From NCBI RefSeq assembly GCF_008014675.1, contig NZ_VOXD01000005.1, positions 62,001 to 126,000 on the forward strand: DNA of 64,000 nt, read 5' to 3'. The DNA is from Neolewinella aurantiaca (GTDB taxonomy: Bacteria > Bacteroidota > Bacteroidia > Chitinophagales > Saprospiraceae). A program made the translations under genes and the position numbers. Positions 9,550 to 16,773 of the stretch are shown here, in pieces; position 1 is the stretch's first letter, and every line of letters starts with the position of its first letter. Below the pieces are notes generated by a model. That model saw only the letters and a list, made by a program, of their open reading frames with translations. It was not told the DNA's origin and did not search any database.

Positions 9550-9557
9550 TACCTTCG
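9550..9557 (+). promoter_or_regulatory. Putative -7 box of dnaX, close to the start codon
   Basis: TACCTTCG fits TAnnTTYG and ends 5 bp before the ATG at 9563. If used, transcription would start at or next to the start codon, giving a leaderless dnaX message. Confidence 0.4.
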
Positions 9558-9562
9558 CGATT

Positions 9563-11326
9563 ATGAGCAGTTTTGTAGTATCCGCAAGAAAGTACCGCCC
9601 CGTCCGCTTCGATGAAGTTGTCGGGCAGCAGCACGTATCGCAGACACTCAAGAACGCTTTACAGACGGATCACCTCGCGCACGCCTTTCTCTTTTGTGGC
9701 CCGCGCGGTGTAGGTAAAACCACCTCGGCACGTATTCTGGCCAAGGTCCTCAACTGTCAGAACCGCACGGAAGACTTCGAGCCCTGTAACCAATGCCAGA
9801 GCTGCGTGTCTTTCGACAGCGACGCCAACATTTACATCAGGGAGCTGGATGCGGCGAGTAACAACTCCGTAGACCACATCCGCTCGTTGAACGAGCAGGC
9901 GCGCATCCCGCTGGACCAGGGCAAGAGCCGGGTATTCATCGTGGATGAGGTTCATATGCTCTCTCAGGCGGCCTTCAACGCCTTCCTGAAAACGCTGGAA
10001 GAGCCGCCCGAACGGACCGTCTTCATTCTCGCAACGACAGAAAAGCATAAGATCATCCCGACGATCCTGTCGCGCTGTCAGGTGTTCGATTTCAAGCGGA
10101 TTCAGCCGAAGGACATCATTACGCACCTGCAGGGAATTTGCGAGCAGGAAGGCATTGATGCCGAAGAGGACGCCCTCCACATCATCGGCCAGAAAGCCGA
10201 CGGCGCCCTGCGGGACGCCCTCTCCATCTTTGACCGGATGACGAGCGCCGACGCCAATAAGATCACCTACGAAGGCGTAATCGAAAACCTGAACGTACTC
10301 GACTACGACTACTACTTCAGAGCGGTAGACTTTCTGCTGACCGAAGACCGAGGTGGTATCATGCTATTGTTCGACGACATCCTCCGCAAAGGGTTCGACG
10401 AAGACCTCTTCCTCAACGGGCTGGCGGCTCATGTCCGCGACCTTCTGGTTTGCAAAGACCCCGAAACCCTGAAACTGCTGGAAGTAGGAGAACGCCTCCG
10501 GGCACGCTACCACCAACAAGCCGCTATTGCCCCAACGGATATTTTGCTGACGCTGCTCAACATAGCGAACGACTGTGACCTTGGTTTCCGGCTGGCGCGC
10601 AATAAACGGCTGCACGTTGAAATGGCGTTGCTCAAGATGGCCGCTGTTCAGCGGGCATTCAGGAACGAACCAGTCGCCATTGCGCCTTCAACTTCCCCCG
10701 CACCTGCGGCCGCGCCGGAAAAAAAAAGTCCTGACCCCACCACTACCGTAAACGCGGAGGGTCCGGCGGGCGGAGAACTCGCCGCGCCACAAGTCGCAAA
10801 GCCCGAACTCGAGTCTCCTCCGAAATCCGCAGAGACTCCTGCGCCGGCAGCCGTAACTCCTCCGGTAGCACCGACGGCCTTTGGCACCATCGACATTGGT
10901 GACATGATGGCTGAAATTGAATCGGAAGAATCGGAGCTTACCGCCGCTGAAGACCTGCCGGAGCTTACTGACGAAACACTCACAACTGCCTGGGAGACGT
11001 TCAAACGCAATAATTCCGGCACCACCCTTGCCGTTAATATGAAGCGTGCCATCGGTAGTGTTGCCGGCGAAGAGATCCACGTTCGCATTGGTAGCCAGCG
11101 CGTTATGGCTTCCTTCCGGGAGGACACCAGCCTCATCATGTTCCTCCGGGAAACCTTCAAGCGGCCCGACCTGGTGATGCTGTTGAAAGTCGACGAAAGC
11201 CTGAGGCCCCAGAAATCTGAGGTAAAGAAACGGCTGACCGCAAAGGACAAATTCCTGGCCATGCGCGAGAAAAACCCTGCGATAGACAGTTTACGCAAGC
11301 GGTTTGATCTCCGGCCGGAAGAGTAA
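9563..11326 (+). CDS. dnaX: DNA polymerase III subunits gamma/tau
   Basis: The 588-residue product starts MSSFVVSARKYRPVRFDEVVGQ, as DnaX proteins do. It has Walker A GPRGVGKTTSAR from residue 46, a four-cysteine zinc module (CQNRTEDFEPCNQCQSC), VDEVHMLS Walker B and LSRCQVFDF sensor segments, then a Pro/Ala-rich linker near residues 375-450 and a tau-like C-terminal domain. It is the clamp-loader ATPase that couples the replisome. An exact copy of the 16-bp repeat sits in the linker and reads as PAPAAAP. I chose the start by homology; an in-frame ATG at 9497 lies upstream of the likely promoter. Confidence 0.96.
   Translation: MSSFVVSARKYRPVRFDEVVGQQHVSQTLKNALQTDHLAHAFLFCGPRGVGKTTSARILAKVLNCQNRTEDFEPCNQCQSCVSFDSDANIYIRELDAASNNSVDHIRSLNEQARIPLDQGKSRVFIVDEVHMLSQAAFNAFLKTLEEPPERTVFILATTEKHKIIPTILSRCQVFDFKRIQPKDIITHLQGICEQEGIDAEEDALHIIGQKADGALRDALSIFDRMTSADANKITYEGVIENLNVLDYDYYFRAVDFLLTEDRGGIMLLFDDILRKGFDEDLFLNGLAAHVRDLLVCKDPETLKLLEVGERLRARYHQQAAIAPTDILLTLLNIANDCDLGFRLARNKRLHVEMALLKMAAVQRAFRNEPVAIAPSTSPAPAAAPEKKSPDPTTTVNAEGPAGGELAAPQVAKPELESPPKSAETPAPAAVTPPVAPTAFGTIDIGDMMAEIESEESELTAAEDLPELTDETLTTAWETFKRNNSGTTLAVNMKRAIGSVAGEEIHVRIGSQRVMASFREDTSLIMFLRETFKRPDLVMLLKVDESLRPQKSEVKKRLTAKDKFLAMREKNPAIDSLRKRFDLRPEE
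10700..10715 (+). repeat. 16-bp NotI-palindrome repeat, exact copy 3, inside dnaX
   Basis: GCACCTGCGGCCGCGC is embedded in frame in the disordered Pro/Ala linker of dnaX. Confidence 0.9.
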
Positions 11327-11331
11327 GCATC

Positions 11332-12027
11332 TCAGATCGTAATTCGCCAAATTTCGTCGTTTTGCAACAGTTCCTGCCCCAGGTTGCACCACGCTCCTCC
11401 GTCATCAAGAATCCAACTGTCTGAAGAGACGATCACGTTTTCTGCGGGCATCGCGATGAGCTCTTTGTCCGGATTGTAGACTAACTCGACCTGCCAGTTG
11501 AAGGCATGCGTTTCGGCCATTTCCCTAAGCATCGTTTTCAGCCGGCCGGAGTTGGAAACCGGCTGGTCGAAATACCAGATCACCCGCGCTGCCACACGCA
11601 GCGCCTCCCCCACCCTGAGCAGGGCCGGCTCAGTATGGCGGACGTGCTTATAGGTGCCATGTACACCGGCCAGGTCACGATAAGTCCCGTCGCGGGACTC
11701 AAGGATGAGGCCTCCCCCAAACGCGCTTTCAAGCAGGATCAGCAGGTTAAAACCATCGATGGCTACCGTACGCCCGGCAATTTGTGTCAAATCTACCCGC
11801 CGCTCCTGCCGGGAAGCGATGGCTGCCTGCGAAGCGGAAGCCCGACCGACGGCCATCCGCTGCCGTTTGTTGAGCCGGTAGCGGTTACCAACCAGTTGCA
11901 GAGCAGAATCGGTTCCGTAATCTCTGCTAAGCAGCCAGCAAAGATCGTCGGTTGCGGCCCTCAGGGCCGGCAGGTACCGATCAGCAAACAGGGAAGGGTC
12001 GTTAGGTTGCGGGCCTCGGTTACGCAT
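11332..12027 (-). CDS. DUF434 domain-containing protein
   Basis: The 231-residue soluble protein starts MRNRGPQPNDPSLFADRYLP, the conserved opening of DUF434 proteins. It continues with a VAIDGFNLLILLESAFGGG segment and ends with a nuclease- or PIN-like half carrying acidic residues (IWYFDQPVS, VSSDSWILDDG). The biochemical function of the family is unknown. It is convergent with dnaX, with only 5 bp between the two stop codons, so neither has its own long terminator. Confidence 0.8.
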   Translation of the reverse strand: MRNRGPQPNDPSLFADRYLPALRAATDDLCWLLSRDYGTDSALQLVGNRYRLNKRQRMAVGRASASQAAIASRQERRVDLTQIAGRTVAIDGFNLLILLESAFGGGLILESRDGTYRDLAGVHGTYKHVRHTEPALLRVGEALRVAARVIWYFDQPVSNSGRLKTMLREMAETHAFNWQVELVYNPDKELIAMPAENVIVSSDSWILDDGGAWCNLGQELLQNDEIWRITI

Positions 12028-12066
12028 TGATGGTGGCAGTAGTTAGAAGTTGAACGGCAGGTTTAA

Positions 12067-12918
12067 TCATTGCTCCGGCAGTTTCAACAGTTCTACGTTA
12101 CGAAAGTCGATCGGATGGCTTTCGGCCTGCAGTGCGATGTAGCCCTTGGTGAGGATTTCGCCATCTCGGGCGATCCACTTGTCCGCAGCTTTACCGAGGC
12201 CCCATTTTCTGAGTTGTTTTGCATTCCCACCCCCAAGCTGAGGGTTTTGGAAACTCAGCACCGTATCTCCTTCGATCAGAAAGTGCATCGCTTCGCCGCC
12301 AAGGACAACCGCTTCGGCGTGTACCCACTGGTCTCCATCGTAGGTTTCAGACGAAGAGCTGATGCAGTGGCGGTTGTTCAGGGTATCGCCCATCATCACC
12401 GTCGTTCCCGGCGTACATACGTTTGCGGTGGTACGGGGTTTCCCGTCGTTGAGGCCACCCAGCAGTTGCAATTCCACCGATACGGGAAAGTGCTGGCCAT
12501 ACTCGTTGCTTGCCGCAGACTGGCTATGAAGCATCACACCACTGTTACGCACATTCCAGCTCGACCCGCCGGGTGTTTGCTCGCCCGTGAAGCGGTAGTC
12601 GAAGCGAAGTTTATAGTATGAATAAGGAATTTTATAATATATGTGGCCGAACAGGTCTTCGAACTCATCGTACTCATCGTATTTGATCCGGAGCATATCG
12701 TCCTCCCATACGAAGGTGTTTTGGAAGTTGTCGTTTACGTCTTTGCCGGCTATTTTGATGTCCCAGCCTTCGAGGTCTTTCCCGTTGAAAAGCGGAATCC
12801 AGTTTTCAGCGACAGCATCCGCTCCTACCGGTTCTTCCAGATTAGTGGAGTTTACGTCGGAGTTACCACAGCTCATAAAAAGCAGCAAAACAGGGAGGAG
12901 GCAGATCAGGTTTTTCAT
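12067..12918 (-). CDS. DUF1080 (3-keto-disaccharide hydrolase type) lipoprotein
   Basis: The 283-residue protein has a lipoprotein signal peptide (MKNLICLLPVLLLFMSC) and a concanavalin-like DUF1080 domain opening with WIPLFNGKDLEGWDIKIAG. It ends with the typical GYIALQAESHPIDFRNVELLKL segment. DUF1080 proteins bind or hydrolyse glycans, some being 3-keto-glycoside hydrolases. The substrate is unknown. I chose the ATG at 12918 because it puts the hydrophobic signal directly at the N-terminus. Confidence 0.87.
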   Translation of the reverse strand: MKNLICLLPVLLLFMSCGNSDVNSTNLEEPVGADAVAENWIPLFNGKDLEGWDIKIAGKDVNDNFQNTFVWEDDMLRIKYDEYDEFEDLFGHIYYKIPYSYYKLRFDYRFTGEQTPGGSSWNVRNSGVMLHSQSAASNEYGQHFPVSVELQLLGGLNDGKPRTTANVCTPGTTVMMGDTLNNRHCISSSSETYDGDQWVHAEAVVLGGEAMHFLIEGDTVLSFQNPQLGGGNAKQLRKWGLGKAADKWIARDGEILTKGYIALQAESHPIDFRNVELLKLPEQ

Positions 12919-13067
12919 GCGGTGAATATAGCCCAAGGGGACAGATGTGCGGAAGGTTTCTTCCGGGAATCAACTTCGTGAAGGCAGAATGCCTTCTGGC
13001 TATTCTACCACAGCAACCGCCAAAGAATGTTACTCCGGCATCTGAAGGGCAAACAAATCACCTTATT

Positions 13068-13595
13068 ATGTCTGATAAAAAGACGCGCCGGGAGTCTCCC
13101 GCCGTGAACGCCGGCTCTATGGCCGACATTGCCTTTCTGCTCCTCATCTTCTTTCTGGTTACGACCACTATTCAGGAGGACAAAGGCGTGCTTGTCCGGC
13201 TTCCCGTTTGGGACGATGCCCCCATTTCGGAGCCTATCAACGAGAACAACGTCCTCACCGTAATCATCAATAGTGCAGATCAGTTGTTGGTAGAAAACGA
13301 GCCAGCTACCATAGCCAGCATTCCGGTGTTACTTGCCGACCACGTAATTTCCCCGCTCCGTAAACCGACCAATGCCGTTGTTAGTCTCACCCACGACCGG
13401 GGTACCAGCTACGCCAGTTACCTGGCCGTATACGATGCTCTGAAACTAGGGTACAAAAACATCTGGGACGAAGCCGCCAACCGCGAATTCGGCAAAGCTT
13501 TCGACCTCCTCGAAATTGAGGATCAGCGTAATATTCGTAACACTCTGCCTATGGTAATTTCGGAGGCGGAACCGAGCGATATTCTGGGTAGTTAA
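13068..13595 (+). CDS. ExbD/TolR-type biopolymer transport protein
   Basis: The 175-residue protein has a short charged N-terminus, then one membrane helix containing the conserved aspartate (GSMADIAFLLLIFFLVTTTI), then a periplasmic domain. In the ExbB/ExbD motor the aspartate carries protons to energise TonB. There is no exbB gene next to it and TonB itself is 18 kb away, which is odd. The last 40 residues (EIEDQRNIRNTLPMVISEAE) are longer than in a minimal ExbD. Confidence 0.85.
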   Translation: MSDKKTRRESPAVNAGSMADIAFLLLIFFLVTTTIQEDKGVLVRLPVWDDAPISEPINENNVLTVIINSADQLLVENEPATIASIPVLLADHVISPLRKPTNAVVSLTHDRGTSYASYLAVYDALKLGYKNIWDEAANREFGKAFDLLEIEDQRNIRNTLPMVISEAEPSDILGS

Positions 13596-13613
13596 GGCTT
13601 TGCGTACCTGCTA

Positions 13614-14273
13614 CTAGTAGCACTGCTCAACTACTGCTTTGGCGAGTAATTTATAGCCCTGCTCATTGAAGTGAATCCCGTCGGTGCTGTACTTCAGCAG
13701 TTCGTCGCCTGGTTGTTTCTGGAAGTCTACCAAACAGAGGCCTTCGGCGGCGGCAATTGCTCTTACTTCGTCTGACAGGTCTTGCAGGCAGGCTTTCACG
13801 CCCTGAAATTCGTCGCTCACTGCATCATTTTCTGCGGCGGGGGGCGGGGTGATCAGTACAATGCGCGGCACTTCCTGACCACGGTCACTGAAGAAGGCGC
13901 GCGTCCGGGTAAGCAGTGTTTTCAGGTGGGTGGCGGGTTCGCTCCGCCGACCGGCGTATTCGGCTTTACAGTCGTTCGTTCCCAGGCTGATCAGGATTTC
14001 ATCGATACTTCCCATTTCGGCGTATCCTTTGCGCAGGTAAGCAGTAAGGTTCTCCATAGTATTGCGGCGCAACTCGCCCATTCCGTTGAACCCGAAGGTA
14101 TTGCCTCCGATGGCGGTATTCACCAGCGGGCCACCTCCCCGGAGCTCCTGCAGTTGAAAAACCCATCCTTTGCCCGCGCCGTTACTGTCGCCGATTACGA
14201 GTATATTTTTCTTATTCAGAGGAGTGGTACACGTCGTTAGGAAAAGAAAACCGAAGAGCACAAGAATACGCAT
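13614..14273 (-). CDS. SGNH/GDSL hydrolase lipoprotein
   Basis: The 219-residue protein starts MRILVLFGFLFLTTC (lipobox LTTC) and has the SGNH blocks: ILVIGDSNGAG with nucleophile Ser30, the Gly in AIGGNTFG, LISLGTNDCK with the oxyanion Asn, and STDGIHFNEQG with the catalytic Asp and His. Such enzymes are esterases or acyl hydrolases, often acting on acetylated sugars. The start at 14273 gives the signal peptide; further upstream residues would precede it. It is convergent with the ExbD gene. Confidence 0.87.
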   Translation of the reverse strand: MRILVLFGFLFLTTCTTPLNKKNILVIGDSNGAGKGWVFQLQELRGGGPLVNTAIGGNTFGFNGMGELRRNTMENLTAYLRKGYAEMGSIDEILISLGTNDCKAEYAGRRSEPATHLKTLLTRTRAFFSDRGQEVPRIVLITPPPAAENDAVSDEFQGVKACLQDLSDEVRAIAAAEGLCLVDFQKQPGDELLKYSTDGIHFNEQGYKLLAKAVVEQCY

Positions 14274-14459
14274 AGCAAGATTGGGTTTGAGGGTTGCAAG
14301 GTAAAGCCTACGCACGACTAACGAAATTATCGTGCCAAAGCTTTTGTCGGCCCACCACTTCAGCAGGCTTTTGTCTTTTCCGTGCCGCACTTACTGTAAA
14401 CACGGGTTGGGAAAATGGGAAAACACGACCAGAGAGGCTCCGGTCAGGAAGTGATTCGG

Positions 14460-14475
14460 GCGCGGCCGCAGGTGC
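14460..14475 (-). repeat. 16-bp NotI-palindrome repeat, exact copy 4
   Basis: GCGCGGCCGCAGGTGC, 187 bp upstream of the SGNH hydrolase start and oriented towards it. It forms an inverted pair with the copy at 14625. Confidence 0.9.
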
Positions 14476-14547
14476 CAAGTTTGTTTTGGGTACGTGGCCA
14501 ACAGCGATGAAAGTATTTCAGCTCCTCGACCGGTGTACACAAAAGAT

Positions 14548-14578
14548 GGAGCCACGGATACAATGTTCCCGTGGCTCC
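14548..14578. terminator. Hairpin between two inverted repeats
   Basis: GGAGCCACGG (14548-14557) pairs perfectly with CCGTGGCTCC (14569-14578). It lies downstream of the haloperoxidase-like gene and probably terminates it. Confidence 0.55.
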
Positions 14579-14624
14579 ACTTCCTGCGGGTCGGTGTACC
14601 CGCTCTTCTTAAAAAACCGTTGTT

Positions 14625-14640
14625 GCACCTGCGGCCGCGC
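14625..14640 (+). repeat. 16-bp NotI-palindrome repeat, exact copy 5
   Basis: GCACCTGCGGCCGCGC, 30 bp downstream of the haloperoxidase-like stop codon and inverted relative to the copy at 14460. Confidence 0.9.
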
Positions 14641-14670
14641 CCGTATACTTTACGCACGCGTGGGCTGGCA

Positions 14671-15921
14671 TCAATTCCAGGGGAGATCGTTCACCCGCTG
14701 GCCGACGGTAAATCCGAGTTCGACGCCAGCGTCCGAATCGGACGCAAAGTGAACCCCGAGAGGAATCCGGCTGTAGCCATTCTCGATCGCCATTGCCCGG
14801 AAGGAAGTGAACGTTCTGGGCGTTCCGTTAAACTCCGTCCGGCCTTCGTGGCTCCGATCGGTAAACGTGTAATCGGCGCCAAAAATCTCTTCCAGAACCA
14901 CAGCAGCAGCTCCTCCGAACGTAGCGTGACCAGAAGGGTAAGCCGGAAAACTGGGCGTAAAGAACCCTCCGGAACCATCAGGACACATAACCGTGTTCCA
15001 ATCCGGCTCGCCCATGTGCTCACGGATATAATCGATGGGACGAAGGTAATTGTGGCGGTATTTTTCACTCCAGCACCTCACGCCCGCGTCCGAAATAGCC
15101 ATGCTCACCTTTGCGTAGGCAGCAACCGTCTCCAACATATCGAGGCGTTCGATGGCAACGAGTTGGTTGGTGATGCTCAGCTGTCTTCCCGCAGGAGTGA
15201 AGGTGAGGATCGGGCAATCATCGCTCCAGAATTCACCAATCCAGTGTTCTTCGTGGCTTCCGCCAGCCTTGATGGAATTCACCAGGGTCATGACTTGCTC
15301 AGCCTCCTGGTACAGCTGCGAGCCACTGACCACACTGAAGACCGGCGGTGCTTCCACCACGTCTGTAGGCAGAGCTGCGAAAGTCATCGCTTTGCCCCAG
15401 TGCGGCAGCAGCGCCGGCGCATAATCCGGGTAGGTGGGTTTCCAGAGATGAGGCGCGACAGGCGGAACAAACTCAGGGTCGTTATTATTGAGGTAGCCTT
15501 CGTGGCCCCAGGTATCTGTTGCGGACCATTCGTAAATAGTTTCCGCGACGTAATTTCCGTACTCGACGGAACGGTAGAAAACTTCCGGCTCTCCGGACAG
15601 CTGGAGCTGCGCCCGAAGGTCACCACCAATATCCAGAATTTGAAACTGCTGCGCAGCGGGCGCCGTCGGGAACAAGTACTCGAAGCCTTTTTCGTAAGCT
15701 GCATTCACAACTACTTCCCAGTCGTACACTTCGGTAAAGTCCGGTTCGTCAATCTCAAGGCCATCAAAGTATCCCGAAAAACTCTGATAACGTCCTTCGC
15801 TGCCGTGAACGATGGCCTCGTAGGCCATCAGATTGATGAGCCCCATGCTCCTTGCCGAGACCGGTGGCCGGTAACCCGGGCTGTAGCGTTCTACTTCCAA
15901 AAAGAGTTGGTTCCAGATCAA
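14671..15921 (-). CDS. Vanadium-dependent haloperoxidase/PAP2-type protein, N-terminus out of frame
   Basis: The 416-codon frame encodes an all-helical protein with the vanadate/phosphate-binding motifs of the PAP2/haloperoxidase superfamily: KYRHNYLRP, PSYPSGH-type AYPSGHATFGGAA, and SRIPLGVHFASD. It resembles the bacterial vanadium-chloroperoxidase-like group. The frame opens at a TTG (LIWNQLFLEVERY), and homology-like residues continue a little further upstream (HRVP). The expected signal peptide is encoded directly upstream in another frame (15918-16040). Removing one TG unit from the (TG)5 run at 15930-15939 would join the two. The gene is thus either inactivated, phase-variable, or affected by a sequencing error. 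Confidence 0.85.
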   Translation of the reverse strand: MIWNQLFLEVERYSPGYRPPVSARSMGLINLMAYEAIVHGSEGRYQSFSGYFDGLEIDEPDFTEVYDWEVVVNAAYEKGFEYLFPTAPAAQQFQILDIGGDLRAQLQLSGEPEVFYRSVEYGNYVAETIYEWSATDTWGHEGYLNNNDPEFVPPVAPHLWKPTYPDYAPALLPHWGKAMTFAALPTDVVEAPPVFSVVSGSQLYQEAEQVMTLVNSIKAGGSHEEHWIGEFWSDDCPILTFTPAGRQLSITNQLVAIERLDMLETVAAYAKVSMAISDAGVRCWSEKYRHNYLRPIDYIREHMGEPDWNTVMCPDGSGGFFTPSFPAYPSGHATFGGAAAVVLEEIFGADYTFTDRSHEGRTEFNGTPRTFTSFRAMAIENGYSRIPLGVHFASDSDAGVELGFTVGQRVNDLPWN

Positions 15922-16040
15922 AGGAACCCTGTGTGTGTGAAGTTCTTCGCAGCAGAACTTTGCTCCAAAACGACTTCGTCTTTCTGACAGGCACTAAGGG
16001 TCAGGGCCACAAAAAACAGAAAAATGTAATGCTTCTTCAT
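15918..16040 (-). pseudogene. Detached signal-peptide part of the haloperoxidase-like lipoprotein
   Basis: A 40-codon frame starts MKKHYIFLFFVALTLSAC, a clear lipoprotein signal with lipobox LSAC, and ends in a TGA that overlaps the TTG of the main frame. It has no function alone. The frames separate at the (TG)5 run, where loss of one unit would give KNFTHRVPLIWNQ and a continuous protein. Confidence 0.7.
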
Positions 16041-16068
16041 GTGAATCAATTGGTGATTTGATTGAATA

Positions 16069-16632
16069 TTATTTGCAATCTGCATCGATTACCTTCAGGT
16101 AATTTGCTTGTAATTCATGATAGACCTCTTTACCCTTTGTTCTTTTTATTTCGTCGAACAACGCCATCTTTTCATCCTCGATGCGCTGCTTTTCTTTTTT
16201 CATCGTTACCACTTTACTGGCCATTTCATCATCGTAGGCTTCTGTTTCGTCCAGCAATTGTTTAATCCCGCTACTCACCTCTTCAAAAGATTCGAACATC
16301 CTGATCAGGCTCGCATTTCTGACTTTCAACATATTTGCTTTCTCCGCTGCGGGCATACTCTCAGGAAGATTTTCTTCGAGAACCATATTGACTTTATCCC
16401 ACTTTGCAGTGATGTCCTGTTTCATTGCCTTCAGATCGCAGAGCAATTCCTTTTCTTCATCAAACAATTGAATCAGTGCCATTTCGGCTTGAGCATCATT
16501 TCCGCATCCCATTGTCAGCAATAACAGCAAACCAGAAACGGAGGCTACGCATACAAATATAAACCTTTTGTAATCACCTGACACAATGGACCCTACGATA
16601 TTTAAATTAAAGAGACGAATTTGTGTATTCAT
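16069..16632 (-). CDS. Predicted coiled-coil lipoprotein, unknown function
   Basis: The 187-residue protein has a long basic n-region, a hydrophobic segment and a likely lipobox (LLLLLTMGC). A charged, heptad-like helical domain follows (LCDLKAMKQDITAKWDKV, MASKVVTMKKEKQRIEDEK). Its codon use and base composition are clearly more AT-rich than its neighbours, which suggests a different origin. The real start may be a later methionine-free alternative, but the ATG at 16632 is the only one giving the full signal region. No family recognised. Confidence 0.6.
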   Translation of the reverse strand: MNTQIRLFNLNIVGSIVSGDYKRFIFVCVASVSGLLLLLTMGCGNDAQAEMALIQLFDEEKELLCDLKAMKQDITAKWDKVNMVLEENLPESMPAAEKANMLKVRNASLIRMFESFEEVSSGIKQLLDETEAYDDEMASKVVTMKKEKQRIEDEKMALFDEIKRTKGKEVYHELQANYLKVIDADCK

Positions 16633-16691
16633 AATAACTACAGGGTGATTACACCCGATTTTAGAAGTTAAAAATATTCTTCTGTTAATCT

Positions 16692-16718
16692 GATATTTAC
16701 ACAGATAGTGTAAATATC
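16692..16718. promoter_or_regulatory. Perfect inverted repeat, possible operator
   Basis: GATATTTACAC and GTGTAAATATC are perfect 11-bp arms around a 5-bp centre. The element lies 60 bp upstream of the AT-rich lipoprotein gene and 55 bp after the tolC stop codon. AT-rich dyads of this type are usually operators. A terminator role is also possible. Confidence 0.45.
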
Positions 16719-16773
16719 TCCAGGCGAAACCGAACCAAATAAGTTCCGTGCTTCATCTGCTTAAAAGTACTGG

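Larger units (their letters stand above)
9206..9562. other. Intergenic region, 357 bp
   Basis: The gap holds an exact copy of the 16-bp repeat at 9351, a small hairpin (CGGCTGAAGCCG near 9471) and the dnaX promoter region. No gene or gene remnant is recognisable. Confidence 0.6.
14274..14670. other. Intergenic region, 397 bp, with two inverted 16-bp repeats
   Basis: This stretch holds two exact, oppositely oriented copies of the 16-bp repeat at 14460 and 14625 and, between them, a strong hairpin at 14548-14578. I see no gene. Confidence 0.7.

Noticed and set aside
14494-15987. 497-codon open frame on the plus strand
   Set aside because: It is antisense to the haloperoxidase-like gene, which has clear motifs; the plus-strand translation has no recognisable domain.
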